A stretch of DNA of 64,000 nucleotides from a bacterium (GTDB taxonomy: Bacteria > Cyanobacteriota > Vampirovibrionia > Gastranaerophilales > Gastranaerophilaceae): positions 17,425 through 81,424 of the forward strand of contig JAFXXK010000004.1 of NCBI GenBank assembly GCA_017542305.1. The letters are read 5' to 3'. Numbering within the stretch: position 1 is the stretch's first letter; every line of letters starts with the position of its first letter. Below, one piece after another: positions 41,525 to 50,925 of this stretch. Under the pieces are notes generated by a model. It had not been told where the DNA came from, searched no databases, and worked only from the letters and a program-made list of their open reading frames with translations. A program made the position numbers and the translations under genes.

Positions 41525-42922
41525 TTGTGTTATTTCTTCGTCTTTATCGTCATCATAATATTGACTGTTAATATATTGTTCCCTTAAAGAATCCGCTCTG
41601 TGTACCGTTTGCTTCCATCTTTCAAACGGGTTTGTCGGTAAATGTTTTTTTACTATGGAGTTATCTATAGGATCACTGAACGGGTTTCTCTTTTCAAATA
41701 TATGTTGTCTGAGGTTTTGTAATGCAGAAATAATGTTTTCTTTTTTATAGCCGAATAATGAGAATGATTTTTTGCAGGTTTTTCTGGTTTCTTCAATAAT
41801 ATTATCATCAACACCGCAATATTTTGCATAACTTAATAACGGTTCAATAAAAAGATTCATTAAAGTCTTTTTTCTGCCTATATTTAACCAGTTTGATAAT
41901 TTCAGAGCTTTGTCCAGTCTTTCAATATTAGAAGTTATGACACTGTCTTCATGAAACATGTATATAATATTGTACGGATTAATTTTGTCTAAAGCCTGAA
42001 TTGCTTTTTTGATTTTTTTGTAATTGTATGTATTTATTGCTGCATCTAATTGTGCCATTATATCATTTGCTTCGCCAAGCAGTCTGTCTCTTGTTTTGGT
42101 TTTTTGTTCAAGGACTTCGGCACTGTGTCTTTTGGCTTCTTCGTAATCTTTTTCGTAAGAAGCTTTAAAATTTTCATTGTTATCCGTAGATTTATCAAAT
42201 ACGGTAATACACGGACTGCATTTTTTTATTTTTGAGAGAGGAACTTTAACCGGTTCTGATGAATCCCATGGGTTAATAAGATATATGTATTTTTTCCCAA
42301 GTAAATTTGTACTTACTCTTTGTATCTGATATGCGTGATGTGCAACTAAAGTACTATCTTTTGAGGTATATTCAAAACCTAATGTAACGGAATATTTATT
42401 CGGATTTCTTTCTATTTCTTTAATATAAGAATCTATGTCACGCATATCATAAGCTGTTGTAAAATAGCTTGATACATTTCCGCAGATCATCTTTATAAAA
42501 GCTTCTTTATCATAATATGAGCCGCCGTCTTTATTTCCTGTCAGTTTTTCATAAGCAAGCTCAAACGCTGCCACATCATCATCTCCGATAGCACAGTTTC
42601 CGTTTTCCTGTGCTCTTACAATTTCCTTGTATTTGATATGAATATCTTTTGTTTTGCCGTTGTCAAGATGAAATGTTACTATAGCTCCGCCTTTACCGTC
42701 AGGTTTTATGGCATTTTTAACGGCTTCTCTGCCCCAGTCTGTATCTCTTAATGAGTTCAGTATGCTTAACAGCCAGCAGTCATTTGCCATTTGTTCGGTA
42801 TTTCCGATAACTCCGTCAATATTTGTCCATACTGAACCGGAGCTTCTGCCGCCACTTCTGCCTGCAGCAGTTCTGTTATACTCTGTCTGTGTCTGAGCTT
42901 CTGTTAAATATACCCTTGTCAT
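41522..42922 (-). CDS. Calpain-like cysteine protease (C2 family)
   Basis: The 466-aa protein has the papain-fold core of calpains: Q44 and C49 in NTEQMANDCWLLSILNSL, H196 in LVAHHAYQIQRV, and N217 in LINPWDSSEP, i.e. a full Q-C-H-N set. Residues 240-466 are helical and charged, with no C2 or EF-hand domain visible. There is no signal peptide and only one notable hydrophobic stretch, so it is cytoplasmic or exported by a non-Sec route. Calpain domains are rare in bacteria; substrates are unknown. GGGGATAAG precedes the ATG. Confidence 0.8.
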   Translation of the reverse strand: MTRVYLTEAQTQTEYNRTAAGRSGGRSSGSVWTNIDGVIGNTEQMANDCWLLSILNSLRDTDWGREAVKNAIKPDGKGGAIVTFHLDNGKTKDIHIKYKEIVRAQENGNCAIGDDDVAAFELAYEKLTGNKDGGSYYDKEAFIKMICGNVSSYFTTAYDMRDIDSYIKEIERNPNKYSVTLGFEYTSKDSTLVAHHAYQIQRVSTNLLGKKYIYLINPWDSSEPVKVPLSKIKKCSPCITVFDKSTDNNENFKASYEKDYEEAKRHSAEVLEQKTKTRDRLLGEANDIMAQLDAAINTYNYKKIKKAIQALDKINPYNIIYMFHEDSVITSNIERLDKALKLSNWLNIGRKKTLMNLFIEPLLSYAKYCGVDDNIIEETRKTCKKSFSLFGYKKENIISALQNLRQHIFEKRNPFSDPIDNSIVKKHLPTNPFERWKQTVHRADSLREQYINSQYYDDDKDEEITQ

Positions 42923-43065
42923 CTTATCCCCGATTATTTATATCATTTATATATAATAAGTATTTAAGACAAGTTTTATTGACATCATTATAGGGTAATG
43001 TTTAATATAACTTTACATATGTATAAATATCAATTATAATATAGGCATATAAGAGGAGAGAAATT

Positions 43066-44169
43066 ATGGAAACAATTTGGGATAAATATGCTAAAGTTTT
43101 GGTTGATTATTCAACAGAAGTTAAAAAAGGTGATTTGGTTCAGATAAGAGCCACAAGTATTTATGCAAAAGATTTGGTAAAAGCTGTGTATAAACGAGTT
43201 TTGCAGCTTGGTGCTAACCCGATTTTAAGGACATCTTTTGAAGATTTTTCCGATATTTATCTTAAATATGCTTCGGATGAACAGTTGGATTTTGTTGATG
43301 ACATTATCAGACTTGAATATGAAAAAGTTAATAAATTTATTTCTATCGGTGCGCCGATGAATACAAAAAATCTTGCAAAAGCTGATATTAAAAAACTTGC
43401 GAGAAGAGGCAAAGCAACAAAATTTCTGTCGGAAGGTTTGATGAAACGTTCTGCGGAAGGTACTGCAAGCTGGGTTGTTGCCGATGTTCCTACTCACGCT
43501 CTTGCTCAGGAAGCAAAAATGTCGTTCGATGAATATTCGGAATTTTTGTTTAAGTCTTGTTATCTTGATTTGGATGATCCCGTTGCCAAGTTAAAAGAGC
43601 TTGATGAAAGACAAACAAAATGGGCGAATTATTTAAACGGAGTAAAAAAATTACACATAATCGGCGACAGAACAGATATTACATTCAACGTTGAAGGCAG
43701 AAAATGGATAAGCTGTTCGGGTAAAAATAATTATCCCGACGGTGAAGTTTTCACCTCTCCTGTTGAGGACGGCATTAACGGTGAAATTTATTTTGATTTT
43801 CCGCAAATATACCGAGGAAATGAGGCGCATGGTGTTCACCTTTGGATAGAAAACGGCAAGGTCGTAACCGCAAAAGCCGATAAAGGAGAGGATTATTTGA
43901 ATGCTATGTTTGATATGGACGAGGGTTCTCGTGGTATCGGCGAAATTGCTATCGGTACAAACGAAGAAATTCAGGATATTACGGGAAATATTCTTTTTGA
44001 TGAAAAAATCGGCGGAGCTATTCACATGGCTGTCGGTGCATCTTATCCAGAAACCGGCGGCAAAAATGTATCCGGACTGCATTGGGATTTAATCAAAAAT
44101 ATGAAAGACGGCGGTAAAATTTATGCCGATGATACTCTTATATACGAGAATGGAAAATTCTTAATATAA
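43066..44169 (+). CDS. M29-family aminopeptidase
   Basis: Metallo-aminopeptidase of the AmpS/PepS/aminopeptidase T group. The 367-aa protein has NYPDGEVFTSP, GRGIGEIAIGTNEEI-type (here SRGIGEIAIGTNEEIQ), ILFDEKIGGAIHMAVGASYPETGG and SGLHWDLI, which contain the conserved Glu, His, Tyr and Asp metal ligands. Cytoplasmic; probably recycles peptides taken up by Opp. AGAGGAGAG precedes the ATG. Monocistronic. Confidence 0.92.
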   Translation: METIWDKYAKVLVDYSTEVKKGDLVQIRATSIYAKDLVKAVYKRVLQLGANPILRTSFEDFSDIYLKYASDEQLDFVDDIIRLEYEKVNKFISIGAPMNTKNLAKADIKKLARRGKATKFLSEGLMKRSAEGTASWVVADVPTHALAQEAKMSFDEYSEFLFKSCYLDLDDPVAKLKELDERQTKWANYLNGVKKLHIIGDRTDITFNVEGRKWISCSGKNNYPDGEVFTSPVEDGINGEIYFDFPQIYRGNEAHGVHLWIENGKVVTAKADKGEDYLNAMFDMDEGSRGIGEIAIGTNEEIQDITGNILFDEKIGGAIHMAVGASYPETGGKNVSGLHWDLIKNMKDGGKIYADDTLIYENGKFLI

Positions 44170-44191
44170 TACGTTTATAGTATTTAAATAT

Positions 44192-44227
44192 TTATATACA
44201 TATGTTATAATAGTAGTATGTATATAA
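44192..44227 (+). promoter_or_regulatory. Dyad operator around the -10 box of the HxlR gene
   Basis: TTATATACATA (44192-44202) and TATGTATATAA (44217-44227) form a perfect 11-bp inverted repeat; TATAAT (44206-44211) sits between the arms. A regulator bound there would block the promoter, as expected for autorepression. Confidence 0.65.
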
Positions 44228-44249
44228 CATATAAAATTTGAGGTAATCT

Positions 44250-44573
44250 ATGGGAAAAGAGATTAAAATTCATGATACGATTGATTTATTTTTGTACCAC
44301 CTTGATAACAAAACAAAAATAAAAATCATAAAATGTCTTTTATCTGGAACGAAATCTTTTGACGAACTTGCGAAGTATACAAAATGTTTCCCCTGGTCAT
44401 TGTGGTTCTTTTTAAAGGATTTAACAAAAAAGAAAATTATTACTACTGCAATCTACCCTGCAATACCCATAAGAATTGAATATACATTAACCGGTTTTGG
44501 GGAATCATTTAAGCCGGCCATTAATTCCATGGTTGAATGGAGTTATTCATATAAAACCCATAGAATTGAATAA
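44250..44573 (+). CDS. HxlR/PadR-like winged-helix regulator
   Basis: The 107-aa protein has KTKIKIIKCLLSGTKSFDELAKYTKCFPWSLWFFLKDLTKKKII as the HTH and the HxlR-type wing PAIPIRIEYTLTGFGESFKPAINSMVEW. HxlR proteins often respond to aldehydes, quinones or disulphide stress; two cysteines (in IKCLL and TKCFP) are present. GAGGTAATCT precedes the ATG. The dyad upstream suggests autoregulation; the target is not evident. Confidence 0.8.
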   Translation: MGKEIKIHDTIDLFLYHLDNKTKIKIIKCLLSGTKSFDELAKYTKCFPWSLWFFLKDLTKKKIITTAIYPAIPIRIEYTLTGFGESFKPAINSMVEWSYSYKTHRIE

Positions 44574-44612
44574 AATCAATATAGTACAAATAGCCTAAAT
44601 TATTGTAAAAAC

Positions 44613-44641
44613 TTGACCCTGTCTGTAAAATTTGTTACAAT
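44613..44641 (+). promoter_or_regulatory. Promoter of the MotA/MotB-like operon
   Basis: TTGACC (44613-44618), 17-nt spacer, TACAAT (44636-44641); the leader to the ATG at 44672 is about 25 nt and contains GGAG. Confidence 0.75.
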
Positions 44642-44671
44642 TTTTGTTGTGAGTATGGAGAATTTTATACT

Positions 44672-45577
44672 ATGGCAGGACTTTTAAAAATAATTACCGA
44701 TATACCGATTTTGATTGTATTGAGTTTGTTTGTAGGCTCAGTTATTTATACACTCAGAAAATATTCTTTTGCAAAAAAGAATTTGAATATATTATTAGGT
44801 TTTTTCGGTAGTTTCAAAAAAACAGATTTGAATTTTAGATTCAAAGAAATTGATGAATGGATGACACATAATCCTTATGTGTATGTACCGTGGATGGAAT
44901 TTAAAAATACCTTGGTATTCTCTGAATCCATTGCGCTAAAAGGGCAGAATAACAACCTAACATATAAGGAAGTATCTTCAACTATTCAGTATATTCAGAC
45001 AACGGTTGACCCGTTATATTTCTTTGACGAAGAATCACTTATAACTTCAAAATTCAATTATAAATTTATTCAGCAGGTATCAACGATTTTGACAGGTTGC
45101 GGACCGTTGTTCACATTCTTGAACATCGCATTGGCGTTCGGTAAGGTTGACTTTTCATCTCAGGCAAAAACCTTGTCATCATTGTCAGGATTTATCGGTT
45201 CCATGCAGACAGCTGCGTTGGTATCAGTTATTGCGGTATCATGTTCATTGATATTTATCATCGTTGAAAAGTTATCATATAATAACTTGTGTAAAAAACC
45301 GATGTATGCGGTGCAAAATTCAATATCCAGACTGTTTGATAATATTTCATCCGAAAAATTCCTGCTTGAATTGTTAAAAGAAACAAAAATCCAAAACAAT
45401 GCATTACAAAATCTAATCGGAGAATTACCTGAAAACTTTAAAATAGCATTAAATTCAGGTATTGCAAGTAATTTGGTGCCGTATTTAGAAAACCTGATTT
45501 ACGGTATGAACTTACTGAATAAAAACATAAAAGAAGCTGTAAAAGGCAATAAAGATGATGTTGATGAATTATTCTAA
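44672..45577 (+). CDS. MotA/TolQ/ExbB-type ion-channel protein (ZorA-like)
   Basis: The 301-aa membrane protein has TM1 near 10-28, TM2 near 138-158 (TILTGCGPLFTFLNIALAFG) and TM3 near 175-198 (TAALVSVIAVSCSLIFIIV), separated by a cytoplasmic domain. The TM2-TM3 pair with the intervening amphipathic helix is the hallmark of stator proteins. It lacks the four-TM layout of true flagellar MotA and the long tail of ZorA of the Zorya defence system. A 50-residue C-terminal helix is present. It is paired with an OmpA-domain partner 15 nt downstream. Confidence 0.7.
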   Translation: MAGLLKIITDIPILIVLSLFVGSVIYTLRKYSFAKKNLNILLGFFGSFKKTDLNFRFKEIDEWMTHNPYVYVPWMEFKNTLVFSESIALKGQNNNLTYKEVSSTIQYIQTTVDPLYFFDEESLITSKFNYKFIQQVSTILTGCGPLFTFLNIALAFGKVDFSSQAKTLSSLSGFIGSMQTAALVSVIAVSCSLIFIIVEKLSYNNLCKKPMYAVQNSISRLFDNISSEKFLLELLKETKIQNNALQNLIGELPENFKIALNSGIASNLVPYLENLIYGMNLLNKNIKEAVKGNKDDVDELF

Positions 45578-45592
45578 CGGAGAGAAATAACT

Positions 45593-46297
45593 TTGGCTAT
45601 ACATAAAAAAGGCGGCGGTGTCGCCGACGGCACAGACAATATATTCTGGACGACAATGTCAGACCTTATGTTAGGTCTGTGTATTGTATTCATGACATTG
45701 TTTATCTTAGCTATGACAGGGTTTACTCAACAAACCATTAAAGCTCAGCAGCAACAGGCTGAAACCGCTAAAAAATTAACAGAAAAATTAAAAATCGAAA
45801 AAATAGATGCTGAAGTTGATATTTTCGGAAATGTAAAAATTTCTGATGTGGAACTGTTTGAAGTTGGCAGTTATACATTATCTGCAAAAGGTAAGAATTT
45901 CCTTAATAAATTTGCTCCTATATACATTGATACTATATTTGGTAACGAAGCTACTTTACAAAGTATTGATAATATTATTGTTCAGGGGCATACAGACTCG
46001 CAGATGTTCAGAGGAGCAAAAACTCAAAATGAACAGTTTTCAAAAAATATGTTTTTAAGTCTGCAGCGTGCTTATGCTGTTCAGGATTATATGTTACTGC
46101 ATACTCAGTATAATAAAAGGTATAATAAAAAATTACGCAAGCTGCTTATTGTGGAAGGTCGTTCTTATGCCGATCCGGTGTTAGATGCTAACGGTAACGA
46201 AGATTTGGCAAAGAGCAGACGTGTTGAATTAAAGTTAAAAGTAAAAGGAGCGAGCCTGACACAGATGCTCGGATTTGATTTTGGCGGACATAATTAA
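45593..46297 (+). CDS. MotB/OmpA-domain partner of the stator pair (ZorB-like)
   Basis: The 234-aa protein has one TM at about 25-45 with Asp24 at its N-terminal end ([18 protein letters not shown]), matching the proton-binding Asp of MotB/ZorB. A coiled linker leads to an OmpA-like peptidoglycan-binding domain ([45 protein letters not shown]). It starts with TTG at 45593 after GGAGAG. The pair would form an ion-driven, wall-anchored rotary unit. Neither Zorya effectors nor flagellar or chemotaxis genes are next to it. Confidence 0.75.
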   Translation: MAIHKKGGGVADGTDNIFWTTMSDLMLGLCIVFMTLFILAMTGFTQQTIKAQQQQAETAKKLTEKLKIEKIDAEVDIFGNVKISDVELFEVGSYTLSAKGKNFLNKFAPIYIDTIFGNEATLQSIDNIIVQGHTDSQMFRGAKTQNEQFSKNMFLSLQRAYAVQDYMLLHTQYNKRYNKKLRKLLIVEGRSYADPVLDANGNEDLAKSRRVELKLKVKGASLTQMLGFDFGGHN

Positions 46298-47651
46298 TGA
46301 ACAATTTATATTAGAAACAATAAATATGGTGAAGTTACACAACCTTGATATAAGAACTGTAACTTTGGCTATAAGTTTGCGTGATTGTATAAATTCCGAT
46401 ATTGATGTTGTGTGCGAAAATATCAGAAATAAAATAAGAAAATATGCAAAAAATCTCGTAGCTTATGCAAATGAATTGGAAAATGATTATTCTATTCCGA
46501 TTATAAATAAACGTATATCGGTTACACCGATTTCCATTGTAGGCGAGGCTTGTGAAAATCCGGATTATGTAAAAATCGCAAGAACACTGGATGATGTTGC
46601 AAAAGAAGTAGGTGTAAATTTTATAGGCGGATTCTCCGCCCTTGTTGAAAAAGGTTTTACAAAAGGGGACAAATTACTAATCGAAAGTATCCCGGAAGCT
46701 CTTGCTCAAACAGAAAGACTATGTGCTTCGGTTAATTTGGCAACATCAAAAGCGGGTATAAATATGGATGCCGTATTAAAAATGGCGGACATAATCAAAA
46801 AATCCGCAGAATTAACAAAAGACAAAGATAGTATCGGGGCGGCAAAACTTGTTGTATTTTGTAATTCAGCCAGCGATAACCCATTTATGGCAGGTGCTTA
46901 TTGCGGATACGGAGAACCGGAATGTGCTTTAAATGTTGGAGTTTCAGGGCCTGGTGTTGTCAGGGCAGCCATAGAAAGTCTGCCGGAAGATGCTGATTTT
47001 AGTGAAGTTGCCAATAAAATAAAGCAAACTGCTTACAAAATAACATCGACAGGAGAGCTTGTGGGTAAAAAACTCGCAGCAAAACTGGGTGTACCGTTTG
47101 GAGTTGTAGATTTATCGTTAGCTCCGACTCCTGCTGTAGGGGACAGTGTTGCGGGAATATTTCAGGCTATGGGATTAGAGCATGCAGGGGCGCATGGAAC
47201 AACTGCAGCTCTTGCAATGCTTAACGATGCTGTTAAAAAAGGCGGTATTATGGCATCATCTCATGTCGGTGGGTTATCCGGTGCATTTATTCCCGTATCG
47301 GAAGATGCCGGTATGATTGAAGCTGCTGAAAGAGGAGTTCTTTCTCTTGATAAACTTGAAGCCATGACTTGTGTATGTTCCGTCGGAATTGATATGGTCG
47401 CAATTCCGGGGAATACTTCAAATTCTACGATTGCCGGAATTATTGCTGATGAAATGGCAATTGGTATGATAAATAAAAAAACTACTGCAGTCCGAATTAT
47501 CCCTGCTATTGGAAAACAATCCGGTGATAAAATATTTTTCGGAGGGTTGCTCGGCGAAGCTCCGATAATGAATGTAAATAAGCTTTCATCAGACAAATTT
47601 GTTAACAGAGGTGGAAGGATTCCTGCCCCTATTCACAGTCTGAATAATTAA
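46275..47651 (+). CDS. UPF0210 (DUF711/PFL-like) family protein
   Basis: About 450 aa, conserved throughout the family: [29 protein letters not shown] at the start, [37 protein letters not shown] and the C-terminal [11 protein letters not shown]. It resembles glycyl-radical-type folds but has no demonstrated activity. No ATG fits the N-terminus: candidates are TTG (46275 or 46281) or ATT (46293, preceded by GGCGGA). All overlap the ZorB-like gene, implying coupled translation. Confidence 0.85.
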   Translation: MILADIINEQFILETINMVKLHNLDIRTVTLAISLRDCINSDIDVVCENIRNKIRKYAKNLVAYANELENDYSIPIINKRISVTPISIVGEACENPDYVKIARTLDDVAKEVGVNFIGGFSALVEKGFTKGDKLLIESIPEALAQTERLCASVNLATSKAGINMDAVLKMADIIKKSAELTKDKDSIGAAKLVVFCNSASDNPFMAGAYCGYGEPECALNVGVSGPGVVRAAIESLPEDADFSEVANKIKQTAYKITSTGELVGKKLAAKLGVPFGVVDLSLAPTPAVGDSVAGIFQAMGLEHAGAHGTTAALAMLNDAVKKGGIMASSHVGGLSGAFIPVSEDAGMIEAAERGVLSLDKLEAMTCVCSVGIDMVAIPGNTSNSTIAGIIADEMAIGMINKKTTAVRIIPAIGKQSGDKIFFGGLLGEAPIMNVNKLSSDKFVNRGGRIPAPIHSLNN

Positions 47652-47670
47652 TTTGTAAGAGGTATATTAA

Positions 47671-48045
47671 ATGGCTAAATCATTAAATGAGTTAGGAGAA
47701 ACATTAAAAGCAATAATAAAAGACATGAATTCAGATACAAGAGGTTTCAGAGTAGAAAGATATAATAATCTAAAAATTACAATGAATCCCGAAAAAGAAT
47801 CCCGTCCGCATGTGGCAATAACCATAGGGATGTCAGAAGCATTGTATAGTATAGATACACAAATAAAAGTAAACGGTTCATTAGGTCCTGATGAAAGATA
47901 TGTTGCGAAATGGTTTGGTCGTGCGGGGGTTATAGACAGTCTTAAAGATGTGTGGCGTGAGAATTTAGTAAAAATCAAGAAAAGCCAAACAAATGCTCAT
48001 TTGCCACATAAGGAAGATGATTCTGAGGATTCTTCTGATACATAG
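47671..48045 (+). CDS. Conserved-looking hypothetical protein, 124 aa
   Basis: Soluble, starting MAKSLNELGETLKAIIKDMNS; a basic middle and an acidic Ser/Asp tail (KEDDSEDSSDT). Not recognised. AGAGGTATATTAA precedes the ATG, 19 nt after the UPF0210 stop, so it belongs to the same transcript. Confidence 0.65.
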   Translation: MAKSLNELGETLKAIIKDMNSDTRGFRVERYNNLKITMNPEKESRPHVAITIGMSEALYSIDTQIKVNGSLGPDERYVAKWFGRAGVIDSLKDVWRENLVKIKKSQTNAHLPHKEDDSEDSSDT

Positions 48046-48081
48046 TTGAAATAATATCAGTTTAGTGTTAATTTAAAATCA

Positions 48082-48425
48082 AATAAAGCAGCCGGATAAT
48101 CGCGCCCGTCAGGGTGAGGAAAGTCCGTGCATCCAAGGACAGACCGCCGGAGAAACTCCGGACGACGTGAGTCGGTGGAACAGGACCACAGAAAGATACA
48201 GCCGATGGAGCTTTAAGTTCACAGGCAAAGGTGCAATGGCGAGGTAAGAGCTCACCGACGGTACCGAGAGGTATCGGTCAGGCAACCCCCGGTCGGATGC
48301 AAGATTGACAGGAAGGTTATAAAGGTGTCCGCCAACTTCCGAAAAATCGCTGGAGATCAGGAGTAATCCTGATACAAGACAGATGATTATCTAAAAACAG
48401 AACACGGCTTATGAGCTGCTTTATT
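48082..48425 (+). ncRNA. rnpB: RNase P RNA, bacterial type A
   Basis: The catalytic RNA that trims the 5' end of pre-tRNA. Visible conserved elements: AGGAAAGTCCGTGC (P4/CR-I region) near 48117, ACAGGACCACAGAAA-like segment near 48180, GGTAAGAGCTCACCG near 48243, and the 3' ACAGAACACGGCTTATGAG (CR-V, P4 3' strand). The terminal helix P1 pairs AATAAAGCAGC (48082-48092) with GCTGCTTTATT (48415-48425). A T7 run after P1 serves as terminator. In the 3' element the usual AACCCGGCTTA reads AACACGGCTTA. Confidence 0.95.
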
Positions 48426-48519
48426 TTTTTATTATATGGCTTAAATTGTTACAAAATCATCAACAAAAATTGAAAAAACTGTTATTATGGGGTAAAATCG
48501 ATTTTGAAAGAGGCATATT

Positions 48520-49233
48520 ATGGGTGAAAATCAAAAACGTATCTTAATAGTTGATGATGATGACGAAATCAGAGAGTTGCTGGAGTTTGACGTATCACAA
48601 AGCGGGTATTTCGTAGATACAGCCCGTGACGGTTTGGAAGGGTTAAACAAAGCATTAAACAATTCGTATGATTTGATTTTACTTGATGTAATGATGCCTA
48701 AAATGAACGGATTTGACGTCTGTAAAAATATCCGTCAGGCAAAATTATCTATCCCTATTTTGATGTTGACTGCAAAGGGAACAATTGATGATAAGACAGA
48801 CGGATTTGATTCCGGTGCGGATGATTATTTGGTAAAACCTTTCGATATTCAGGAAGTTCTGTTGCGTATAAGAGTGTTATTAAGAAGAAATCAGGTTGAG
48901 GAGAAAAATTCACTATCCGATGAAATTCTTAGTGCAGGAGATATACAGATTTTCCCTGAAACTCTGGAATGTATTGTTATCAACAAACGTACAAAGTTAA
49001 CACCTACCGAATTTGAGATTTTATACAGTTTGATGCAGCATTTTAATAATCCTGTCACACTTGCGACTTTATTGGATGAAGTTTGGGGTTATGACAGTAA
49101 CGAAGATGTCAGAATGCTTAGGGTGCATGTCGGCGGGCTGAGAAACAAAATTGAACCCGATCCGAAAAAACCGAAATATCTGCATACGGTTACAAATGTT
49201 GGGTATAAATTAACTCCTTTTGCGGAGAGTTAG
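48520..49233 (+). CDS. OmpR/PhoB-family response regulator
   Basis: Receiver domain 1-120 with DDDD acid pocket, phosphoacceptor D56 in LLDVMMPKMNG, T in MLTAKG and K in YLVKPF. Winged-helix effector domain 135-237 with KLTPTEFEILYSL and RVHVGGLRNKIE. It forms a two-component system with the histidine kinase that starts 3 nt downstream. AAGAGGC precedes the ATG. Related to RpaA/PhoB-type regulators; the regulon is unknown. Confidence 0.95.
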   Translation: MGENQKRILIVDDDDEIRELLEFDVSQSGYFVDTARDGLEGLNKALNNSYDLILLDVMMPKMNGFDVCKNIRQAKLSIPILMLTAKGTIDDKTDGFDSGADDYLVKPFDIQEVLLRIRVLLRRNQVEEKNSLSDEILSAGDIQIFPETLECIVINKRTKLTPTEFEILYSLMQHFNNPVTLATLLDEVWGYDSNEDVRMLRVHVGGLRNKIEPDPKKPKYLHTVTNVGYKLTPFAES

Positions 49234-49236
49234 GTT

Positions 49237-50925
49237 ATGAAATTTTTTCATTTTCACAGACTTAAAATTATTGAACAAATCGCAATAGTCGTATGTCTTG
49301 CGGTAATTATTCCGATGACTGTTTCAGGATTAATTATCAGTAATGTCAACCAGCAGTCTTTACGTTCTCAGCTTAGAGAAACAGCTATTTTGACTGCCAA
49401 TATGGTATCTGATGAAATTGAATTTTTCTCTACTACGATTAACACAAGCTTAGCTCAGGTTTCAGAGTCGTTGAAATATATTCCGAATTCTTCCGAAAGA
49501 CAAAAATTCCTCGAAAGTACGGCAAGGAATTTTAAAAATTGCGAGAAGCTTGAGATAGTAAAAACAAAAGATGAATATGAAAAAATTCATGAAAATAACA
49601 GGGAAAACAAAAAAGTTACTATTTCTACAAGCCTGAATACAGGGGAATTACTTGTTGCGACTTATAGTTTAAATGATTTAAAAGATGATATTTTCCAGTC
49701 ATTACAGGATGATCAGCGTCAGATTTATGTAATGACAAATGACGGGGTTCTCGTAACCGGGCATAATTATACAGATTCCGTATTTAAAGAAACATTAGCA
49801 TTAATGCCAAAAGCTCAGGAGGTAGATGTTCCCGTTATTTTTGGGGATGTAAAAAACCAGCCTATTGTATATTTGAAAAAAACCGATCCGGAAATAACAA
49901 TTATAGTTAATACTACGGAAAGACTTACAAAACGTTTAATATACAAAAACAGAGCGAAGATTATATGGTCTATACTTATTGCGACAATGATAATTATAGC
50001 TATAGTTGCTTTATATACATATTATCTTTATATCAATATAAGGCAGTTGTTTAAAGGAATTATTGCAATTTCAAACGGTAATTATGAGCGTCAGATAAGG
50101 CTGTTGACAACGGCATTTACTCCGCATGAAATCGTTTTCCTTGCATTTGAGTTTAACCGTATGGCCGGTGAAATTCATAAATCATATCTGCAATTGAAAC
50201 AGAATAATATTGAGCTTGCACAGTTGAACGAATTTCGTTCAAACCTTATTGATACCGTAAGCCATGAATTAAGAACTCCTCTGACAAGTATTCAGGGATA
50301 TACTTCAAGACTTATGCGGCAGGATATTGTTATTGATGAAGCTACAAAGCAAAAATCCCTGAGGGTTATAAAAGAACAGTCGGAAAGACTCAAAAGATTA
50401 ATCGAAGATTTATTAACGATACCCGATATTGAGGGTATGAGGTTAAGAACAAATATTGAATCTGTCTGGCTTCCTGAGGTTATGGAAACTGCATTGATGC
50501 TTGTAAAAAATAAGGATCATAAAGAAATTATTATAAATATAGACGAGGCGTTTCCGAATGTAGTCGGGGATAAAACAAGGTTAGAACAGGTATTTGTAAA
50601 TTTAATCGAAAATGCGGTTAAATATGCATATCCCGAAACGGCTGTAACGGTTGATTGCGCAGCGGATGATATAAGTGCAAAGATATATGTAAAAAATCAA
50701 TGTGATGTTATTCCCGAAGAAAAACTCAATATGTTGTTTGACAAGTTTATAAGGCTTGATAACAACACTACAAGAACAACAAGAGGAACAGGGTTAGGGT
50801 TGTTTATTGTTAAAGGTCTTGTTGAAGCTATGGACGGAAAAATTACTCTGTCATCCGATGAAGAGTGCGGTTTCTGTGTTGAAATTGAATTAAAACTTGC
50901 AAGTGACGGGGTTGAGCAGGCATGA
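49237..50925 (+). CDS. Membrane sensor histidine kinase with Cache-like sensor
   Basis: The 562-aa kinase has TM1 near 13-34, an extracytoplasmic sensor of about 210 residues (35-245) that looks Cache-like, TM2 near 248-268, a HAMP linker, HisKA with SHELRTPLTSIQGY (H343) and HATPase with NLIENAVKYAYPE and GTGLGLFIVKGL. The N box is intact. Partner of the upstream response regulator. It overlaps tadA by 4 nt at its 3' end, suggesting cotranscription. Confidence 0.93.
   Translation: MKFFHFHRLKIIEQIAIVVCLAVIIPMTVSGLIISNVNQQSLRSQLRETAILTANMVSDEIEFFSTTINTSLAQVSESLKYIPNSSERQKFLESTARNFKNCEKLEIVKTKDEYEKIHENNRENKKVTISTSLNTGELLVATYSLNDLKDDIFQSLQDDQRQIYVMTNDGVLVTGHNYTDSVFKETLALMPKAQEVDVPVIFGDVKNQPIVYLKKTDPEITIIVNTTERLTKRLIYKNRAKIIWSILIATMIIIAIVALYTYYLYINIRQLFKGIIAISNGNYERQIRLLTTAFTPHEIVFLAFEFNRMAGEIHKSYLQLKQNNIELAQLNEFRSNLIDTVSHELRTPLTSIQGYTSRLMRQDIVIDEATKQKSLRVIKEQSERLKRLIEDLLTIPDIEGMRLRTNIESVWLPEVMETALMLVKNKDHKEIIINIDEAFPNVVGDKTRLEQVFVNLIENAVKYAYPETAVTVDCAADDISAKIYVKNQCDVIPEEKLNMLFDKFIRLDNNTTRTTRGTGLGLFIVKGLVEAMDGKITLSSDEECGFCVEIELKLASDGVEQA

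Noticed and set aside
44672..48045. Complete Zorya anti-phage system
   Set aside because: Only ZorA/ZorB-like subunits are present; the next genes are UPF0210 and a small unknown protein, with no helicase, nuclease or other Zorya effector.
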